A stretch of 64,000 nucleotides of DNA, from assembly GCF_949628215.1 (NCBI RefSeq), contig NC_134277.1, positions 86,851,963 to 86,915,962 of the forward strand. The letters are read 5' to 3'. Numbering within the stretch: the stretch's first letter is position 1; each line of letters starts with the position of its first letter. Positions 1 through 12,726 of the stretch are shown in pieces. The position numbers and the translations under genes were made by a program. This DNA comes from Phalacrocorax aristotelis. Taxonomy: Eukaryota > Chordata > Aves > Suliformes > Phalacrocoracidae. Below the pieces are notes generated by a model, which made no database searches, was not told where the DNA came from, and saw only the letters and a program-made list of their open reading frames with translations.

Positions 1-639
1 AAACACTTCTAAGCTTAAACTTGCATATAGCTAATACCTGTAAAATGCACACTAATCTTCAGTTATAGAAACTTGTATTAGTGACTATTTCAGTGAAATG
101 TATTTCTATTTTTATATGTACCGATGTTTTTTTTAAAAATCTGAAATTCAGAAGACATTTTTGTACAAATTTCTTTGGACACCAGTACTGTCATACCCTC
201 GCATTTTGTCATTAGAGGAGCTGAGGGAGATGATGGTGGCCATAAGTGACTGCCTACCAGGTCCACCTGAAGGAGCTGACTGGACTGAGAGTTGGCATGA
301 GTGAAGTGACTGCTGAAAGGAGCTGAGAGGATCCGATCAAGCGACAGGCAGGCTTGAGTAATTAACTGAGGTGGACAGTGTCAAGTAAACAGCAGATGTG
401 ACTGAAGTCAAAAGTGACAAGCGAATTGAGGGACTGAGGTGACTGTACTGACTCAGGTGTGACAGAGACTGAGGTTTTCTGAGGTATTCTTGGACCTATA
501 TAGCCCCCTATATACCACATGTAAGTACTTATTAGGCTGATGAAAAAGGATTACCTAATGGCATGACCATCAGTTCTGAAAGCCTGAAATTTTTGCGCTT
601 TTGCCGTTTTTCAGCATGGATTTAAGATGAAGTTGTGAT
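1..639. other. Intergenic DNA with a degenerate TGACTG-rich patch
   Basis: No gene is seen. From about 205 to 490 short words such as GTGACTG, GAGCTGA and ACTGAGG recur irregularly on the + strand, as in a decayed minisatellite. The rest is AT-rich unique sequence. Confidence 0.5.
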
Positions 640-1730
640 TAACCAGCCTGAGAGCCTGCTCCAATGAGATACCTGGTTTGGTGGATGAGGGGAGAGCAGT
701 GGATGTGGTTCATCTTGACTCTACTATAGACTTTAGTTGTAGTCTAACTAACTAAACTGTCTCCCGTAAGTTCCTCATAGACTAATTGATAAAGTATGGG
801 TGAGATAAATGGAAAGTGAGATGGACCAAAAACTGGGAGAACTGCCAGGCTTAGAAGGGTTGTGGTCAGCAGCACAAAGTCAGGGTGGAAGCCTGTCACA
901 ATTGGTGTACCCCAGGGGTCAACACTAGTCAAATACTGTTTAACACCATAATTAATGATGGGACGGGGTGTGCCCTCAGCGAATGGGTAAATGATACAAA
1001 ACTGGGCGGGGTGATATACCAGATGGCAGTGCCACCACTCAGAGGGATCCTGTCAGGCTGGAGATATGGCCCAACAGGAATCTCCTGAAACTCAACCAAA
1101 GGATTTACCAAGTCCTGCACCTGGAGTGTGCATGGGGAGTAACCCACCAGAGAAGACCAACTGCATCCCTGCTGCATTAAGAAGACCATTGCCAGCAGGT
1201 TGAGGGAGGTGATCCTTGCCTCCTACTCACCTCTGTGACGCCACATCTGGAGTGCTGTGTCCATTTCATACAAGAGACACATGGATGTAGTGGAGCAAGT
1301 ACAGCAAGGACCACAAAGATGGTGAAGGGACTGGAGCGTCCCTTCCTACAAGCAGAGGCTGAGAGAGCTGGGACTGTTCAGCCTGGAGAGAGAAGGCTTG
1401 GAGAGATCCTATCAATCCCCTGAAGGGACCATGTAAAGAAGAGGGAGCCAGGCTCTCTTCAGTGGTGCCCAGCACAAGAGGCAATGTGCACAGTCTGAAA
1501 CACATAAAATTCCATTCAAGCACAGGAAAAAAAAAATTACTGTGAGGGTAGTCAAGCAGTGAAAAGGGTTGCTCAGAGATGTTGTGGAGTCTCCATCCAT
1601 GGAGATATTAAAAACACAGTTGGACACAGTCCTGAGCAAACTGTTCTGTCTGACCCTGCTTTGAGGAGGGGTTGGACGAGACGATCTCCGGAGATCCCTT
1701 TCAGCTTCAACTGTTCTGTGCTTCTGTGTT
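640..1730 (+). repeat. CR1 LINE, 3' half, degenerate
   Basis: The segment follows the 3' half of an avian CR1 in order: the GGGGAGAGCAGTGGATGT block near 690, the reverse-transcriptase Gly-Val-Pro-Gln-Gly coding stretch near 903-923, the region coding for a Leu-Phe-Ser-Leu-type block near 1370, and the classic end (TTGGACGAGACGATCTCC near 1670, then CTGTGCTTCTGTG near 1712). Many stops and internal deletions show it is an old dead copy. The small open frames inside it are not genes. Confidence 0.9.
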
Positions 1731-2839
1731 ACAGTGGCATCTTCAGTATCCCTAATGATATTAAACTCTCAGTGAGGACACTCAGCTGTTTGTCCTGAAA
1801 GTTAAAAAACAATCATATGGAGAGCATTAGTGCTAAGGATGAGTACCAAGTATAGAGATGTTTATAGTAAGCAAACTGTGGAGGGATAAAATCAGGAGTC
1901 ATCATGCAACATAAGCAAAGGACAGAGTAAACAAATAGTGGGAAGCCTAGGGAGAACCACAATGCTTAGTGCCTTTTTCTTAGGTCTTAATAAAATGCTA
2001 TTTATGACAAGACTGTAACAAACAATAAAAAGAATAGGAAAGCATTGGATTAAAGGTTTACATCATTTAGAGCTATTCAAGACAACAGGAAATGAAATAT
2101 ATCTTTAAATACTGAGAACAATCTCCCAAACAAGATCAGTTTTTTTTCTGAGAACAATGGGCAGTCTCAGAATCTTTAAGAATGTCAGACACAGACCTTT
2201 CTTTAAAAATATCAGAATAATAATAATAAAAATTACTAGAAACAATTATTATGCTATCATTTTCTAACAGTTCGGGGGACAAGAATGGGAAAGAAAATGT
2301 ACCACATGGTTTTAAAAATATTAATTTAGGTCAAATCAGTCCAGTGACCTTCTTTGATATTTTAGCTGCTTAACAGTCTTGTCTTCACCTAGTGGGAACT
2401 AATACCTCTAGCACACCCCTGTTTTTTAGCAAACTTTCTGACATAATTCTTGCAATTAGTATTTTTTTCCATTTATAATTTTTTCAAGAAACAAGACATA
2501 TATGATCTAGTTTAAGTTACTGTGATGGAGGTCAGCAACAATTTGAAAGACTCTGCTCAAGACAAGCTGTAAATTATTTTCAGAGAAACTCTGTGAAGAT
2601 ACTATAAAAGGTCTTAAAGGAGCCTGACTTTCCGGGACATTGTTTGTAAGGGAGCTGAGAATTTGTATTCACATACACTACCAGGGTGGACGAGCTGATC
2701 CAGATATAGATCAGAAGATGGGAATGACGCTTAAAGTAGTTTTCATTAAAGAAGCAGAGCATGAAAGAAAAAGCTTAGAAATTCAGTAAAGTGCTCAAGA
2801 AAGGAAAGACAAATGAACAAGTATAAAAGGGAAAAAACC
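1731..2839. other. Unassigned AT-rich DNA
   Basis: I see no exon, RNA gene or recognisable repeat beyond short A/T-rich simple sequence (for example an AATAAT run near 2218). Confidence 0.5.
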
Positions 2840-3304
2840 TGAGAAGGGGTTAATTCTCTTCACAGTGGTGCCTGTGGTGGTCGGGGTCCTTTCCAGCTTC
2901 CCGCGCTCTGCTGCGCCAGCGGGAGGCCGGGAGGGGCGGGGCCACGGCCAGGGCAGCTGACCCCGACTGGCCAATGGGGTGTTCGTTCCACACCACGTGA
3001 CACCATGACCAGTATGGGGGGGCAGTTGGCGGCTCAGGGAGGCGTGGTGTTGGGTCAGCGGGCGGAGAGCGGCTGCCTCACGGGTGGTTTGTTTCGGTGG
3101 TTCATTCCCCCCCCCCCCCCGTGTATCACGCCTCTCATTGTTTTCCTTTCCATTGCTTTTTTGTTGTGGTGGGTTTTTTTTAAAATAATTAAACTGTTCT
3201 TATCCCAACCCACGAGCGTTACCCTTCTGATTCTCTCCCCCATCTAGTGGTGGGGGAGTGAGCGAGCGACTGTGTGGGGCTGAGTTGCTGGCTAAGCCAC
3301 GACA
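2840..3304 (+). repeat. Solo LTR, same family as the two proviruses
   Basis: This is an LTR in + orientation that closely resembles the proviral LTRs at 37167-37651 and 61666-62179, which are on the other strand. It has TGAGAAGGGGTTAATTCTC near the start, a GC-rich middle with GACTGGCCAATGGGG (CCAAT box), an AATTAAACTG polyadenylation-type stretch, TTCTCTCCCCCATCTA, and the end CTAAGCCACGACA at 3304. The first about 15 bases of a complete LTR are missing or altered, so no target duplication can be assigned. A run of at least 13 C lies near 3108. No internal retroviral sequence is attached, as expected after LTR-LTR recombination. Confidence 0.88.
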
Positions 3305-3654
3305 ACATCAATATGCAAAAGTGTGTCAGAAAATGACATGTGAGGTCCTGTGAGGTGTCAAAGTGATTACGGAAACCATCCAAAGTGAAAAGGATAAACG
3401 TTGTCTGGCAGCAGTGTAAAAGTTTATATTCAAACCACCAGTAGAAAGCCTTCCTTTGTGGTCTGTGGCTTCTAAGGCCACTGGAAGAGTTTTATGTCCA
3501 GCTTTGCATGCCATATTTTGGCAACAGTACCAACAAACTGGAAAATCATTAAGAACAGAACCTATGGATTCCAAGCAAATGCTGAAGTAACTAGCTTTTA
3601 GCTGAAACAATTAGCTTCTTTCAAAGAGAGAAAAAATTGAGGGAGAAAACATTT

Positions 3655-3724
3655 CCCACTGAGGGGGAAGTGAGCAAGTGGCCGTGTAGGGCTTAGCTGT
3701 CTACCTGGGTTAACCCACAATAAA
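3655..3724 (+). repeat. Fragment of the 3' end of an LTR
   Basis: The segment GGGGGAAGTGAGCAAGTGGC followed by CTACCTGGGTTAACCCACAAT resembles, in reverse orientation, the edge of the solo LTR that starts at 62702. Only the last about 70 bases are recognisable. The 350 bases between this piece and the solo LTR to its left hold nothing I recognise. Confidence 0.6.
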
Positions 3725-4880
3725 CACATTTAAAACTATGATTATAAAGATTATTTTTTTGTCTAGTCACTGAAGGATAGATGAGAAGATATGTACCTTG
3801 AAATAATAATGGATATTAGTAAAAAATTAAAGAAGGGGATAAATAAGAACCGGACCATGCTCCCTGGGAGGGTTGTATAGTCTCTGTCTTCCAGAGACTT
3901 TTAAGAGCAGGCAGAAAAAATCCTGTTCAGGAATGCTTAGGAATTGTTGGGCTGACACATGGAGTTTCTGCAGGTCTTTTGCAGTCCTGTGTATGCACGT
4001 TTCCATAAAGGCTAGCAGGAGGCTCCCGGGTCCAGAGTTCAAATTACATCAAAAGGAGCAGGAGAGAAACATATTCCAAAGTGAAATACCTACCTCACGT
4101 CTAGGCATCGGGTTTCTTACACACTTCTGTAATGAATTTCAGGTTTTCTTCTCCTGAATTATATGTGCGTTACTCCCAGTATTTAGCTTTCACATTCCCA
4201 TGAAATGTTGACATAGATTCTGGATGAACAAAAGCTGCTGATACCTCAGTGCCAGGTCATAGTTATTTAGCCTATTCCTCATGGCCATTTAATCTTAGAT
4301 AGCTTTCAGTATGTTTGCATATGTATTGTAACCATTTTCTATAGTGCTATTAACCACCCTTGCGTCTTTCTTCTTTCAGAAGTTAAGGAGAAAGAGATTT
4401 CCTTGGGGACAGATTTGTTTATGAACACATTCACATTTAGATTTTGATTTATACATAAATGATTAGGATGTCTAACAGAGTGTCAGCAAGATCTTTAGTT
4501 TTACTATCATGTGATGAGGGTGAGGAGTACTAGAAACCCAGTAACAAGGAGACTCTCTGGTCATTTGAGAGCAAATGAGTGAGCCTTCACTGTGTTACCG
4601 GCTTAGAGGAAGCTGTATTGTGTGCACCTGTAGTATCCAGGTGTATTAAATTTCATTGCCCTTTTGTCACGTAGTTAAAGAGCAGCATTTGAAGCTTTTT
4701 AACTCTCCCGCCTACTTCAGTAACTCTAGGTATGAGGGCTGCAGAAACGCATGCTTTTGGGAGCTGCTGGAAATGAGGCGATGTTGAAGGTCAGATTCTT
4801 TCGCTATGTTTTGAATGCTAAGGCTGCAACTGACACAAGTTTCAGCGCGGTGACAAGGGGTAACTCCTCAGGTCTCCCTG
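3725..4880. other. Unassigned DNA upstream of the CpG island
   Basis: There is no recognisable gene or repeat. Open frames of up to 94 codons on both strands show no known motif. Base composition shifts from AT-rich to GC-rich from about 4740 onwards, leading into the island. Confidence 0.45.
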
Positions 4881-4899
4881 CCTGAAAAACAAAAGCAAT

Positions 4900-5480
4900 A
4901 AAAGTGGGGTCTAGCTGCTGCGGGGTTCGCCAGAGGGGCATGCGGAGCTGGCTGCCCGCTGTGTGCCGGGCCGAGCCTCCGGGCAGGGCCCGGGCCCCTC
5001 GGCCGGCTGCGGCGGGGCGGTGCGTGCCGCCCTGGGGATGGCAGGGAAAGGGAAGTTGAAGAACCGACGGCGGGGTCGGCAGGGGGCGGCGGCGGGAGCC
5101 CCTCGCCACGGCAACGGCGCCGGCAGCTGGCGATGGAGGCAGCGGTGGGGCCGCGGCAGGGCCTGGCCGCCCCCGTTCCCGCTCGGCCCGGCCCTAGGGT
5201 GCAGCTCCCCGCCGGGTCGGGCCGCCCCCATGGGCCGGGAGAGCCCTGGGCCGCGCCGGGGAGCGGCGAAGAAACACAGGTGCGGCGGGGGCGGGTGGGG
5301 AGAGCGCCGCGGGGCGGAGGCGGCCCGGCTGGCTGCGGCGGGCGAACACCCCCCAACATCGAGCGAGGCAGGGAGCGCCCCGGGGCAGGGCCCCACGACG
5401 CCCCAGCGGCGGCCCGGCCCGTCGGTCTGACGGCGACGTGTGGGGAGGGAGGCCTATTCCGGCGAGGTGGTGGGAGTGAA
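4900..5480 (+). promoter_or_regulatory. CpG island, probable DNAH5 promoter region
   Basis: This is the only long stretch outside repeats that is very rich in G, C and undecayed CpG, for example GGCGGGGTCGGCAGGGGGC near 5070 and GCGGCGGGCGAACACC near 5335. GGGCGG-type Sp1-like boxes are frequent and there is no convincing TATA box. In vertebrates such islands mark transcription start sites. It lies about 22 kb upstream of the first proven dynein exon on the same strand, with no other gene between, so it is the likely start of that gene. Direction of transcription is inferred from the downstream exons. A divergent transcript on the other strand is also possible. Confidence 0.7.
5133..5280 (+). 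CDS. Candidate first coding exon of the dynein gene (uncertain)
   Basis: An ATG at 5133 opens a frame that reaches CACAG|GTGCGG at 5280, a good splice donor in phase 0. The first proven dynein exon (27542) also starts in phase 0, so the two would join in frame, giving about 49 Gly/Pro/Ala-rich residues before the conserved tail. The match is only by phase and position. As I recall, the human DNAH5 N-terminus is shorter and different, and this region could equally be untranslated leader. No other first exon was found in the 22 kb between. Confidence 0.25.
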
Positions 5481-5689
5481 ATGAGCTTCTCGGCCGCCGG
5501 GGTCTACCTGGAAAACGAAGTTTTAGAGCAGCAGTTCTTTGCTAACGTCGTTTTCCCCACCCGTTTTTTATTTTTTTCTGAAAAAAAAAAAAAGTTTTTT
5601 TTGCGGGACTGTATTCTGAGGTTATTGTACGTATGCACCCATTTTGTGTGGCACAGCCGTTACTGGTTGTCCCCTCATTATTCCGAGAT

Positions 5690-6137
5690 GCCTGGCAACA
5701 AAGCTGGTGAATGGTCTGGAGAGCAGGTCTTATGAGGAGCGGCTGAGGGAACTGGGGCTGTTCAGTCTGGAGAAGAGGAGGCCAAGGGGACCTTATTGCT
5801 CTCTACAACTACCTCACTACAACCTCCTTTCATGTGGGGGTTGGTTTCTTCTCCCAAGTCACTAGTGATAGGACAAGAGGAAATGGCCTCAAGCTGCATC
5901 AGGGGAGGTTTAGATTGGATATTAGGAAAAATGTCATTACTGAGATTGTTCGGGCATTGGAACAGGCTGCCCAGGGAGGTGGTGGAGTCACCATCCCTGG
6001 AGGTGTTCAGGAAACCTGTAGACGTGGCACTTCAGGGCATGGTTTAGGAGGGATGGTGGTGTTGGGCTGACGGTTGGACTTGATGATCCTACAGGTCTCT
6101 TCCAACCTTAATAATTCTATGACTTTATGAATCTGTA
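5690..6137 (+). repeat. CR1 LINE, 3' end, well preserved
   Basis: This is a typical avian CR1 3' terminus: GCTGAGGGAACTGGGGCTGTT near 5743, AGGCTGCCCAGGGAGGTGG near 5964, TTGGACTTGATGATCC near 6074, and the short terminal repeats ATTCTATGACTTTATGA near 6113. It is younger than the copy at 640-1730. It begins about 200 bases after the CpG island, so it sits at the very start of the presumed first intron. Confidence 0.93.
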
Positions 6138-9100
6138 TACGTTGATAAAAGAAGATAACTAGGGGCAATTTCCCCTGTTGCCTTTTCCGAGAAGGTATTT
6201 TTATCTGTGGTGAAATTCACAAACTTTTTGTTTATAAACAAAACACATCTTGTATTTTTAAGAGGACAGCTGGTTCTAGTGTTAATGACTTCTGACAAGA
6301 CTTCAGGTGTGAAAAAACTTAAGGTTCTTTCAGTGACGGTGGCAGAGGAGGCCCTTGACACCTGCCATGAAAGGCGAGGAATAGTATGATGTGCACTGAC
6401 AAATCCTGTTTCCCACTGTGCACTGGAAGTCTGTTGCGTTCAGCTTCTACTCTGATAATTATTTTCTTACTATTTGTGTTGTGTGGAAGCACAATTAGTT
6501 ATACAATACTTCTTCAAGTGTTAACATTTAATGAAACTATTTTTTTGTAAACTATTCTTTTCCCCCCTTTGTTTTGGCTGAGTCCTCTATGTATCTAAAA
6601 GCAAGAAAGTTTGCAGTATGGTTTTTCACTATTAATGGAAGCTAATGTTTCCTGGAAGGAGCCTGTAGTTAATAGATCCCAGGGATGGTTGGATTCCATT
6701 AGCTTTTGATAACCTTAAAGCAATACAAATACACCTCACTCTTACCTTTTGTAGTAGTTTCCAGGACACATCCCAAAACCATTCAGACTGATATTTCTGT
6801 ACAATTACAAATATACCAAGTTGTCGTGCCTGTCTCTTGTAAGAGTAAATTGTTTACCAGGAGGCCTGTTCCACCAAAACATAAAACTTTCAAGTCAAGA
6901 GAATCAGCCTAATGCCGTGGTAGTATCTAGAATACCCTAAACTTTCATAAAAAGACATTATTGGGTTTACAAGAGATTAATTAAGAAAATATAATTAATT
7001 GCTTGATATGTGGAGCTATGGATAAAAATGAAGCCGCTATCTCTTTACTAACTTTAATGCTATGATCAAAATTTAAATGAATCAGCTGAGGAGTTTGGGG
7101 GAGGTTCGGGCACAGTAGCCCACATGGGAAGAAAGATTCCTTTTCCGCTGCCTCTCCAGTGGATGTAAACAGTAATGAGAGATTTATAATGAATGCCTCT
7201 CTGGTATTGGCACTTTATCAGGAAAACAAAATTAGGATGCTATGAATTGCTCACTACCAGGTGTAAAGTAGCACAAGCAGGGATAATCATTTGATCTATC
7301 AGTGAAAGTAAGGGAAAATGTTTAAGACCATGACAGCTGTTTGGCAATAACTTTATTGAAAGAAATAAAATGCCCTCCTCTCCAATGAAGAATGCAACTT
7401 TAGCCTAATTCTGTATGCCATAATTTTGGTATTGCCCTGATAGGAAACGATCCTTAAACTTTATTAGTATTTCTGTTCTGAAACAAACGAAAGACACAGT
7501 GGGGCATTGGCTCTGCTTCTGTCAGAGGCAGATTGCTGTAAGTCACTGAATTGATGTACACGTGTTGCAGCAGTTATAACCCAGCCCGTCATTCCTAAGA
7601 AAAATCCTGCATTCAGCAATGTATGTCAAAATGAACGGGGGGCAGAAAGCTGCATAATTTGTGTCTCTCTGAGGAAGCATGCAAAGATGTAAGGAGAGAT
7701 GGTTTAAGGTGTGGAAACTGGAAAGAAAAAGCAGACAAAAAGATGGAACGTCCTTTTTAATGTGTGATGAAGGGAGAGATATTTGATTACTTTTGTGCTT
7801 TTATTTTTTTTGAGCAATGATTGGATATCTTTGATCGGATTTAAAAGTATCTGCTTGCTAATTGGTGGCAGGTAAGTACACTTATCAAGTTAATGCTGGA
7901 TACAGTTACCGAATATCAAAGCATGCAGCAAATTGCATGGGACAAGCTGTTACTGCACTATGAGATGGCTGAAGTAATCGTGACAATGGCTAATGATAGC
8001 TAACCTGCTGGAGGACAGGAAATGCTGTGTTTTGTTTCATCTCTAGCAGGATATTACAAAAAGCATGAGAACTGTGGGTAGATTTCCTTAATTTTCAAAC
8101 AGGCATTTCTAATCTAAAGAAAACAAAGCCAAGTGTGTGTCTTGTTTGGAATACGGTGACAGTTGAGCAATACATCAATATGGATCATATTGGCTAAATA
8201 TATTTGGGCAAAGCATGACATCAAATGTTTAGAAGGGGAAGAAGGGGTTTTCTTAGTCACAATCAGGTTGTGACTAGCTAAAAGAATGTCGGAGATCCCC
8301 ACTGATTTCAGGTTTCAGTAACCAAGTAATATATCTGGAAATGCACAGTAGAGACAGAACACATTTCCAAAGAACTGTGACTGGCAATGAAGGAGTATGT
8401 CGTCATTACAATTAATAATCAAAAGATTTACAAGTAGGGAAGACCTCTAAATTAATCTAGATTAATCTAGGTTAATTCAGATCAGACAGTGTGTCATATT
8501 CCAAATGAATCAAGAATGATGACACTTCATGATAAATAACACTTGCATACCACAGAGGTAGAAGGAGGTTTAATAAGGCCGGCAGCTACAGGGCATCCTG
8601 CATCCTGTACTCTGACCACACAGAAGAGAGGCTGCTGGCCAAGGAAGCAGCAATTGTGTGGCTCTGGTTGCTCAGCAACAATTCCAGCTTTCTGACCCGT
8701 GTATTTGTCCGGGCGGTAGCAGAGGTGCTGTTTCCAGAAAGGTTTTGTTTCTCACCAAGGAGTGAGTTCCTCTCTGATGCAGTTGGAAGGTATGCCCCAT
8801 AGTAATAGGCTGCCGGCACACACTCCTGAAGGCCCAGGATAACTTGTAACTTTGCATTATTGCCGCACTTGTGGAGTTGAATGGCTTTGGCATTCATTTA
8901 TATAATACTGAAATTTGAAATCTGTTATTGATGTAATGCCAACTGTAAAGGGAAGCATCTGGTTCTTGGCAAAAATAGTTCTGTTTCCGAGCAGAGGTTT
9001 GAAATACCTGAAGGGTGTTGGAGTGAGGACGTAGGGTTGAACAGTGGGGCAGGGGACAGCACTGTGTGCGTTCCAGCTCTGTGCAGTCGGACTGCTGGTG

Positions 9101-12100
9101 CCAAAAGGCTGCAGCTGGACTAGCTTAAATGCACAGCAGAAATGGGCAAAATAGCATCAACAGTTTTGGGAAATAAAAGCATGGCTTGCACACTGTTGTC
9201 TCTGGGATACCCAGTGGATTGTAGGGTATTATGAGTAGTGGATTAAAAGTGAACAAAAAGGCTGAATGCAGAGAATAGCACTTGGTGTTGCTTACGTCTT
9301 CTAGGGTAAAGAAGGGCGGGCAGAGTTACAGAAGAGTTCTTGGGAGCTCTTTCAGGATAAAAAAACCCTCTTGATTTCCTGAATATTTTCAGTACAGATT
9401 TTCCCTCAAGTATTTACTCCATTTGTACTCAAATCAGTTGTCTGTTGGAGCTGCCTTTCTTGCTCGACTGAAGAAACAGAAGCAAGATGTCTTCTGTGAA
9501 GGTGTTGGAGGTGTTCAGGTCTCCTAGAAAAGCTGAAGACATTGCTCAAGTCTCACGATGAAAAATAATGTATCATTAGTTAGTATAAAGAATATTATAT
9601 TTCAGGTTCCTGAAGCAATAAATCCTTTGTGGTGTTGAATGTTGAGTTGTCTTCCACTCTCTATACAGCAACAGTGTTTCTCTCAGGGTTCCCCTACTGT
9701 TTTCTTGTACCTTGCACCCACAAATCTGATGGACTTGTTTTGGCAGGTTGAGAAATGGTCTGAATTGCAATTTTTAGAGTAACTTAAATGACTTTTATTA
9801 GCAGAACACAGGAGAAGCTTGTATTTTATGACTGAAATATGTGACTTGAGCCTCTGCATGTTAGATAATCGTTCATTAAAAAAATATACTGAGGTTTTTT
9901 CATAGCACAGATGAACACAGCACAATTAAAGAACCATCAGATTTTTACTACAGAAAAAAGTGCTTTATTTAGCAGATAATAGTGGTGGAGTATGCAAGCT
10001 ACAACTGTTCAGGGATTATGAGAGCATAACTTGGATGTGCTATCAGGTACCAAAGTTGGAGGCAGTAGGATATGTAGTTTCTATTTCATCACTACTTGAT
10101 ACCTAGAAATTTATATACAAAAACCATTTTAAACCTCCAGCATGGGGAAAATACACAAATTCTGCCTTCTATGAAGTTCATTTGGGACATTTTTAAGACA
10201 GGAAAGTGGAAAATGTGGAAGTCAGGATTGCTTGTATATAGTTCTGAAGATGGCTAGTTTGAAAAGGAAATAAAACTTGCCTTCTTCCTGCTCTGAATTG
10301 TTTTGTTTTCAAAGTTTTTGACCCCTTCAAGAAAAATGCTTATTATATGTGGTGATTTGTTTATTAATATAAATTAGGTCAAAGAGCACAGAACTCCTCT
10401 GTATTAAATCATTGCATTTACTCTTATTTCCTATAAATTTTTAGTGTTGTACAAAGGATGTGTAAGCGTGAAGCTCATATCCATGAGGATTTATTAGCAG
10501 GATTTGTAGCTGATGGCATAAATTTATTCTCGTGGTGAAAGATTTTTTTGGAGGGTGGAAATAAACAACAACAGAAGGGTGGGGAGGGAGAGAGTGGGCT
10601 CTTCCCAGTGTGGCCAGGCAGGGCAGAGGTGGGTCCCAGCTGAGCACCCTCTCAGGCTGGCCTGTCTCTGCCTCCCGTGCTGCATGTGGCAATGATAAAG
10701 ATGAGGCTGATGATGGCTCTCTGCCCTGTTGTTCCTTGGGACCCGTTTGAACTCCCTATTGGTTGTTACTGCTGATTGGAGTATGTTAATCGAATGCATT
10801 TGTTGTGCACAGAGATTTAACAACCAATGTGCATATATTATCCAGTAATGTTTGTCAAGCATCTCCATGACTGTTTTATACTTTGTTACATGTTATGTTT
10901 GGTTTTCTCTAATGTAAACTAAAATCTTCAAAGACAAAAGGCAAAGAAAGGAGTAAGTGAGGAAGGGTGATCCTTATGCCAGTGGGAGCAGATTCCCATG
11001 AGAATCGCCTTAACAGCACTGTTGGGGTCTGCAGGTGCAAGGTCCATGGCAGTAACAGCACAAGAGCAGCAAAGGAAAAAAAACCTGCTAGAGAGGCTCT
11101 GGAAAACAGCCTCTTGGCAGTTTGGGTGCAAGGTTACAAAGCTTCAAGCAGTAGGCCTTTAGCATTAGTGAGGTGAAAGCACCTCTGGGCATCATGCAGC
11201 AAGATGTTTTTAGATATTTTTTTTAAAATTTATGAGCTGAAGTTTAAATCTACTGGAATACATTAAGGGATTGTTACAGCCTCAAGAACAAGCTGAGCTT
11301 TGCTTTATATGTGGTGGGGTTATTGTATCTCCCTCCTAGATTATACTGACTAGCCTCTGGACAATTATTTAACTCTGGTGGAGGGGGAATTCCTGCTAAA
11401 AGCTGAGAAGGCAGGGTTTTGAAGTGTTGGTTTAGCTGCATGCAGACAGTGCAGTAACTTCAGGGAAAAGCTTTTGGAATCTTATTTTGTTTTCTAAGGA
11501 CTGTTACAAAAGCATTCAATTAAGAGAGTCTTTTTCAAGTTTGAGGAAAAAGTGAATAATGGGGGTTGGACATTAACTTCTTCCTGCCCTGGCCCCAAAT
11601 TGCTGCGTAGCAGTCATAGGATCATGCTTAGAAAAAGGCACTGGAAGTGCTAAATAAAAGAGGAATCTTGATACAATGGTATGTTAGGGAACAGCACTGC
11701 AAAGGTGCAGTAAAAGTAGTAATCTAAAACATAGGTTAATCAATAAATAAATAGACCTCCACAGGCTAGAGCAAGAAGTGCCTTGTTAGGTGACTGGTTT
11801 CGGGAAGAACCAAAGACAAATTTTACCAAGCGGGGGGGAATTAGTTACACTGCAGAAAAGTACAAATCTATGGCCTGTGATGATTACCTTTTTATTTCTC
11901 CATCGCAAGAGAAAAGGTATGAAAGGAAAGACTATTTTGTCTGGTCGGTAAGCATTGTTTTTCATGCCATAGCTGCTACTACTAAAACTTGCCAAGAGGG
12001 TTTTTTTTGTAATTAGTCAAAGAACTGGGTAGCTTACATTAAATGTACTTGGTTTATGCTGTTCTGATGAATTGAATTTTTATCAAACTTAAATCATATG

Positions 12101-12659
12101 GAAATGAGTACGTAAAAGTGGCATTAAATGAAATCTTATTTAGTGATAAATAACTCTGAATGTATAGATTGAAAAATGAGTAAGGCTTTCTTAAAGTCTA
12201 CTTGGAAGTAAACATTGATTGAGAAGGTCATAATGTTAAGTAAAAAAATAAATCCCCTCCCCGACTTTCTACATTTTGAAATGTGTGTGTTGAAGGAGTT
12301 AATTTCCTTTAATTGTACATGTATTAGTAAATTGTGGGGAGGGAGAGAAAACAAGGAAGACATCTTACTTGTGCTGTTTTCAGACTGAAGACTTCTTATA
12401 TGAGCTAGTAATAGAGCTGAACAAATATCTTTGAGTTACTGTGGAAGAAGTATCATGAAACTTCTATTTTTAGCTAATGCATGTAGCTCTTTTCAATGGT
12501 GGACTGGTAGGCCCATCTCAGACTAAGATTAGTAGGAATGAGCCATAGGGCAGCTGTAGGTTTAAATAACTTCCAAGTGACTATAAAGAAAACACCAAGC
12601 TGTAATGGTATAGAGATGTTGTGCACAGGTTATTTGCATCCTGATTGCTATATTGTACA
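6138..12659. other. Presumed intron 1, part 1; no gene recognised
   Basis: AT-rich unique sequence. Three tandem ATTAATCTAG-like units lie near 8455. A more GC-rich block at about 8570-8900 carries a 103-codon open frame on the minus strand (8586-8897) of unknown meaning. A small GC-rich block at about 10590-10690 shows nothing recognisable. No exon of the dynein gene could be identified here. Confidence 0.5.
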
Positions 12660-12726
12660 ACCGTAAGGTTTACGGTTGGACTCGATGATCTTAAAGGTCT
12701 TTTCCAACCTAAATGATTTTGTAACT
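12660..12726 (+). repeat. CR1 3'-end fragment
   Basis: Only the last about 65 bases of a CR1 are present: GGTTGGACTCGATGATCTTA followed by TTTTCCAACCTAAATGAT. This matches the canonical CR1 tail, and nothing upstream belongs to the element. Confidence 0.85.

Noticed and set aside
5133-5735. A single 200-codon CpG-island gene
   Set aside because: Only the part before the donor at 5280 has any support. The rest runs through GC-rich sequence, a T-rich stretch and into a CR1, and it matches no protein.
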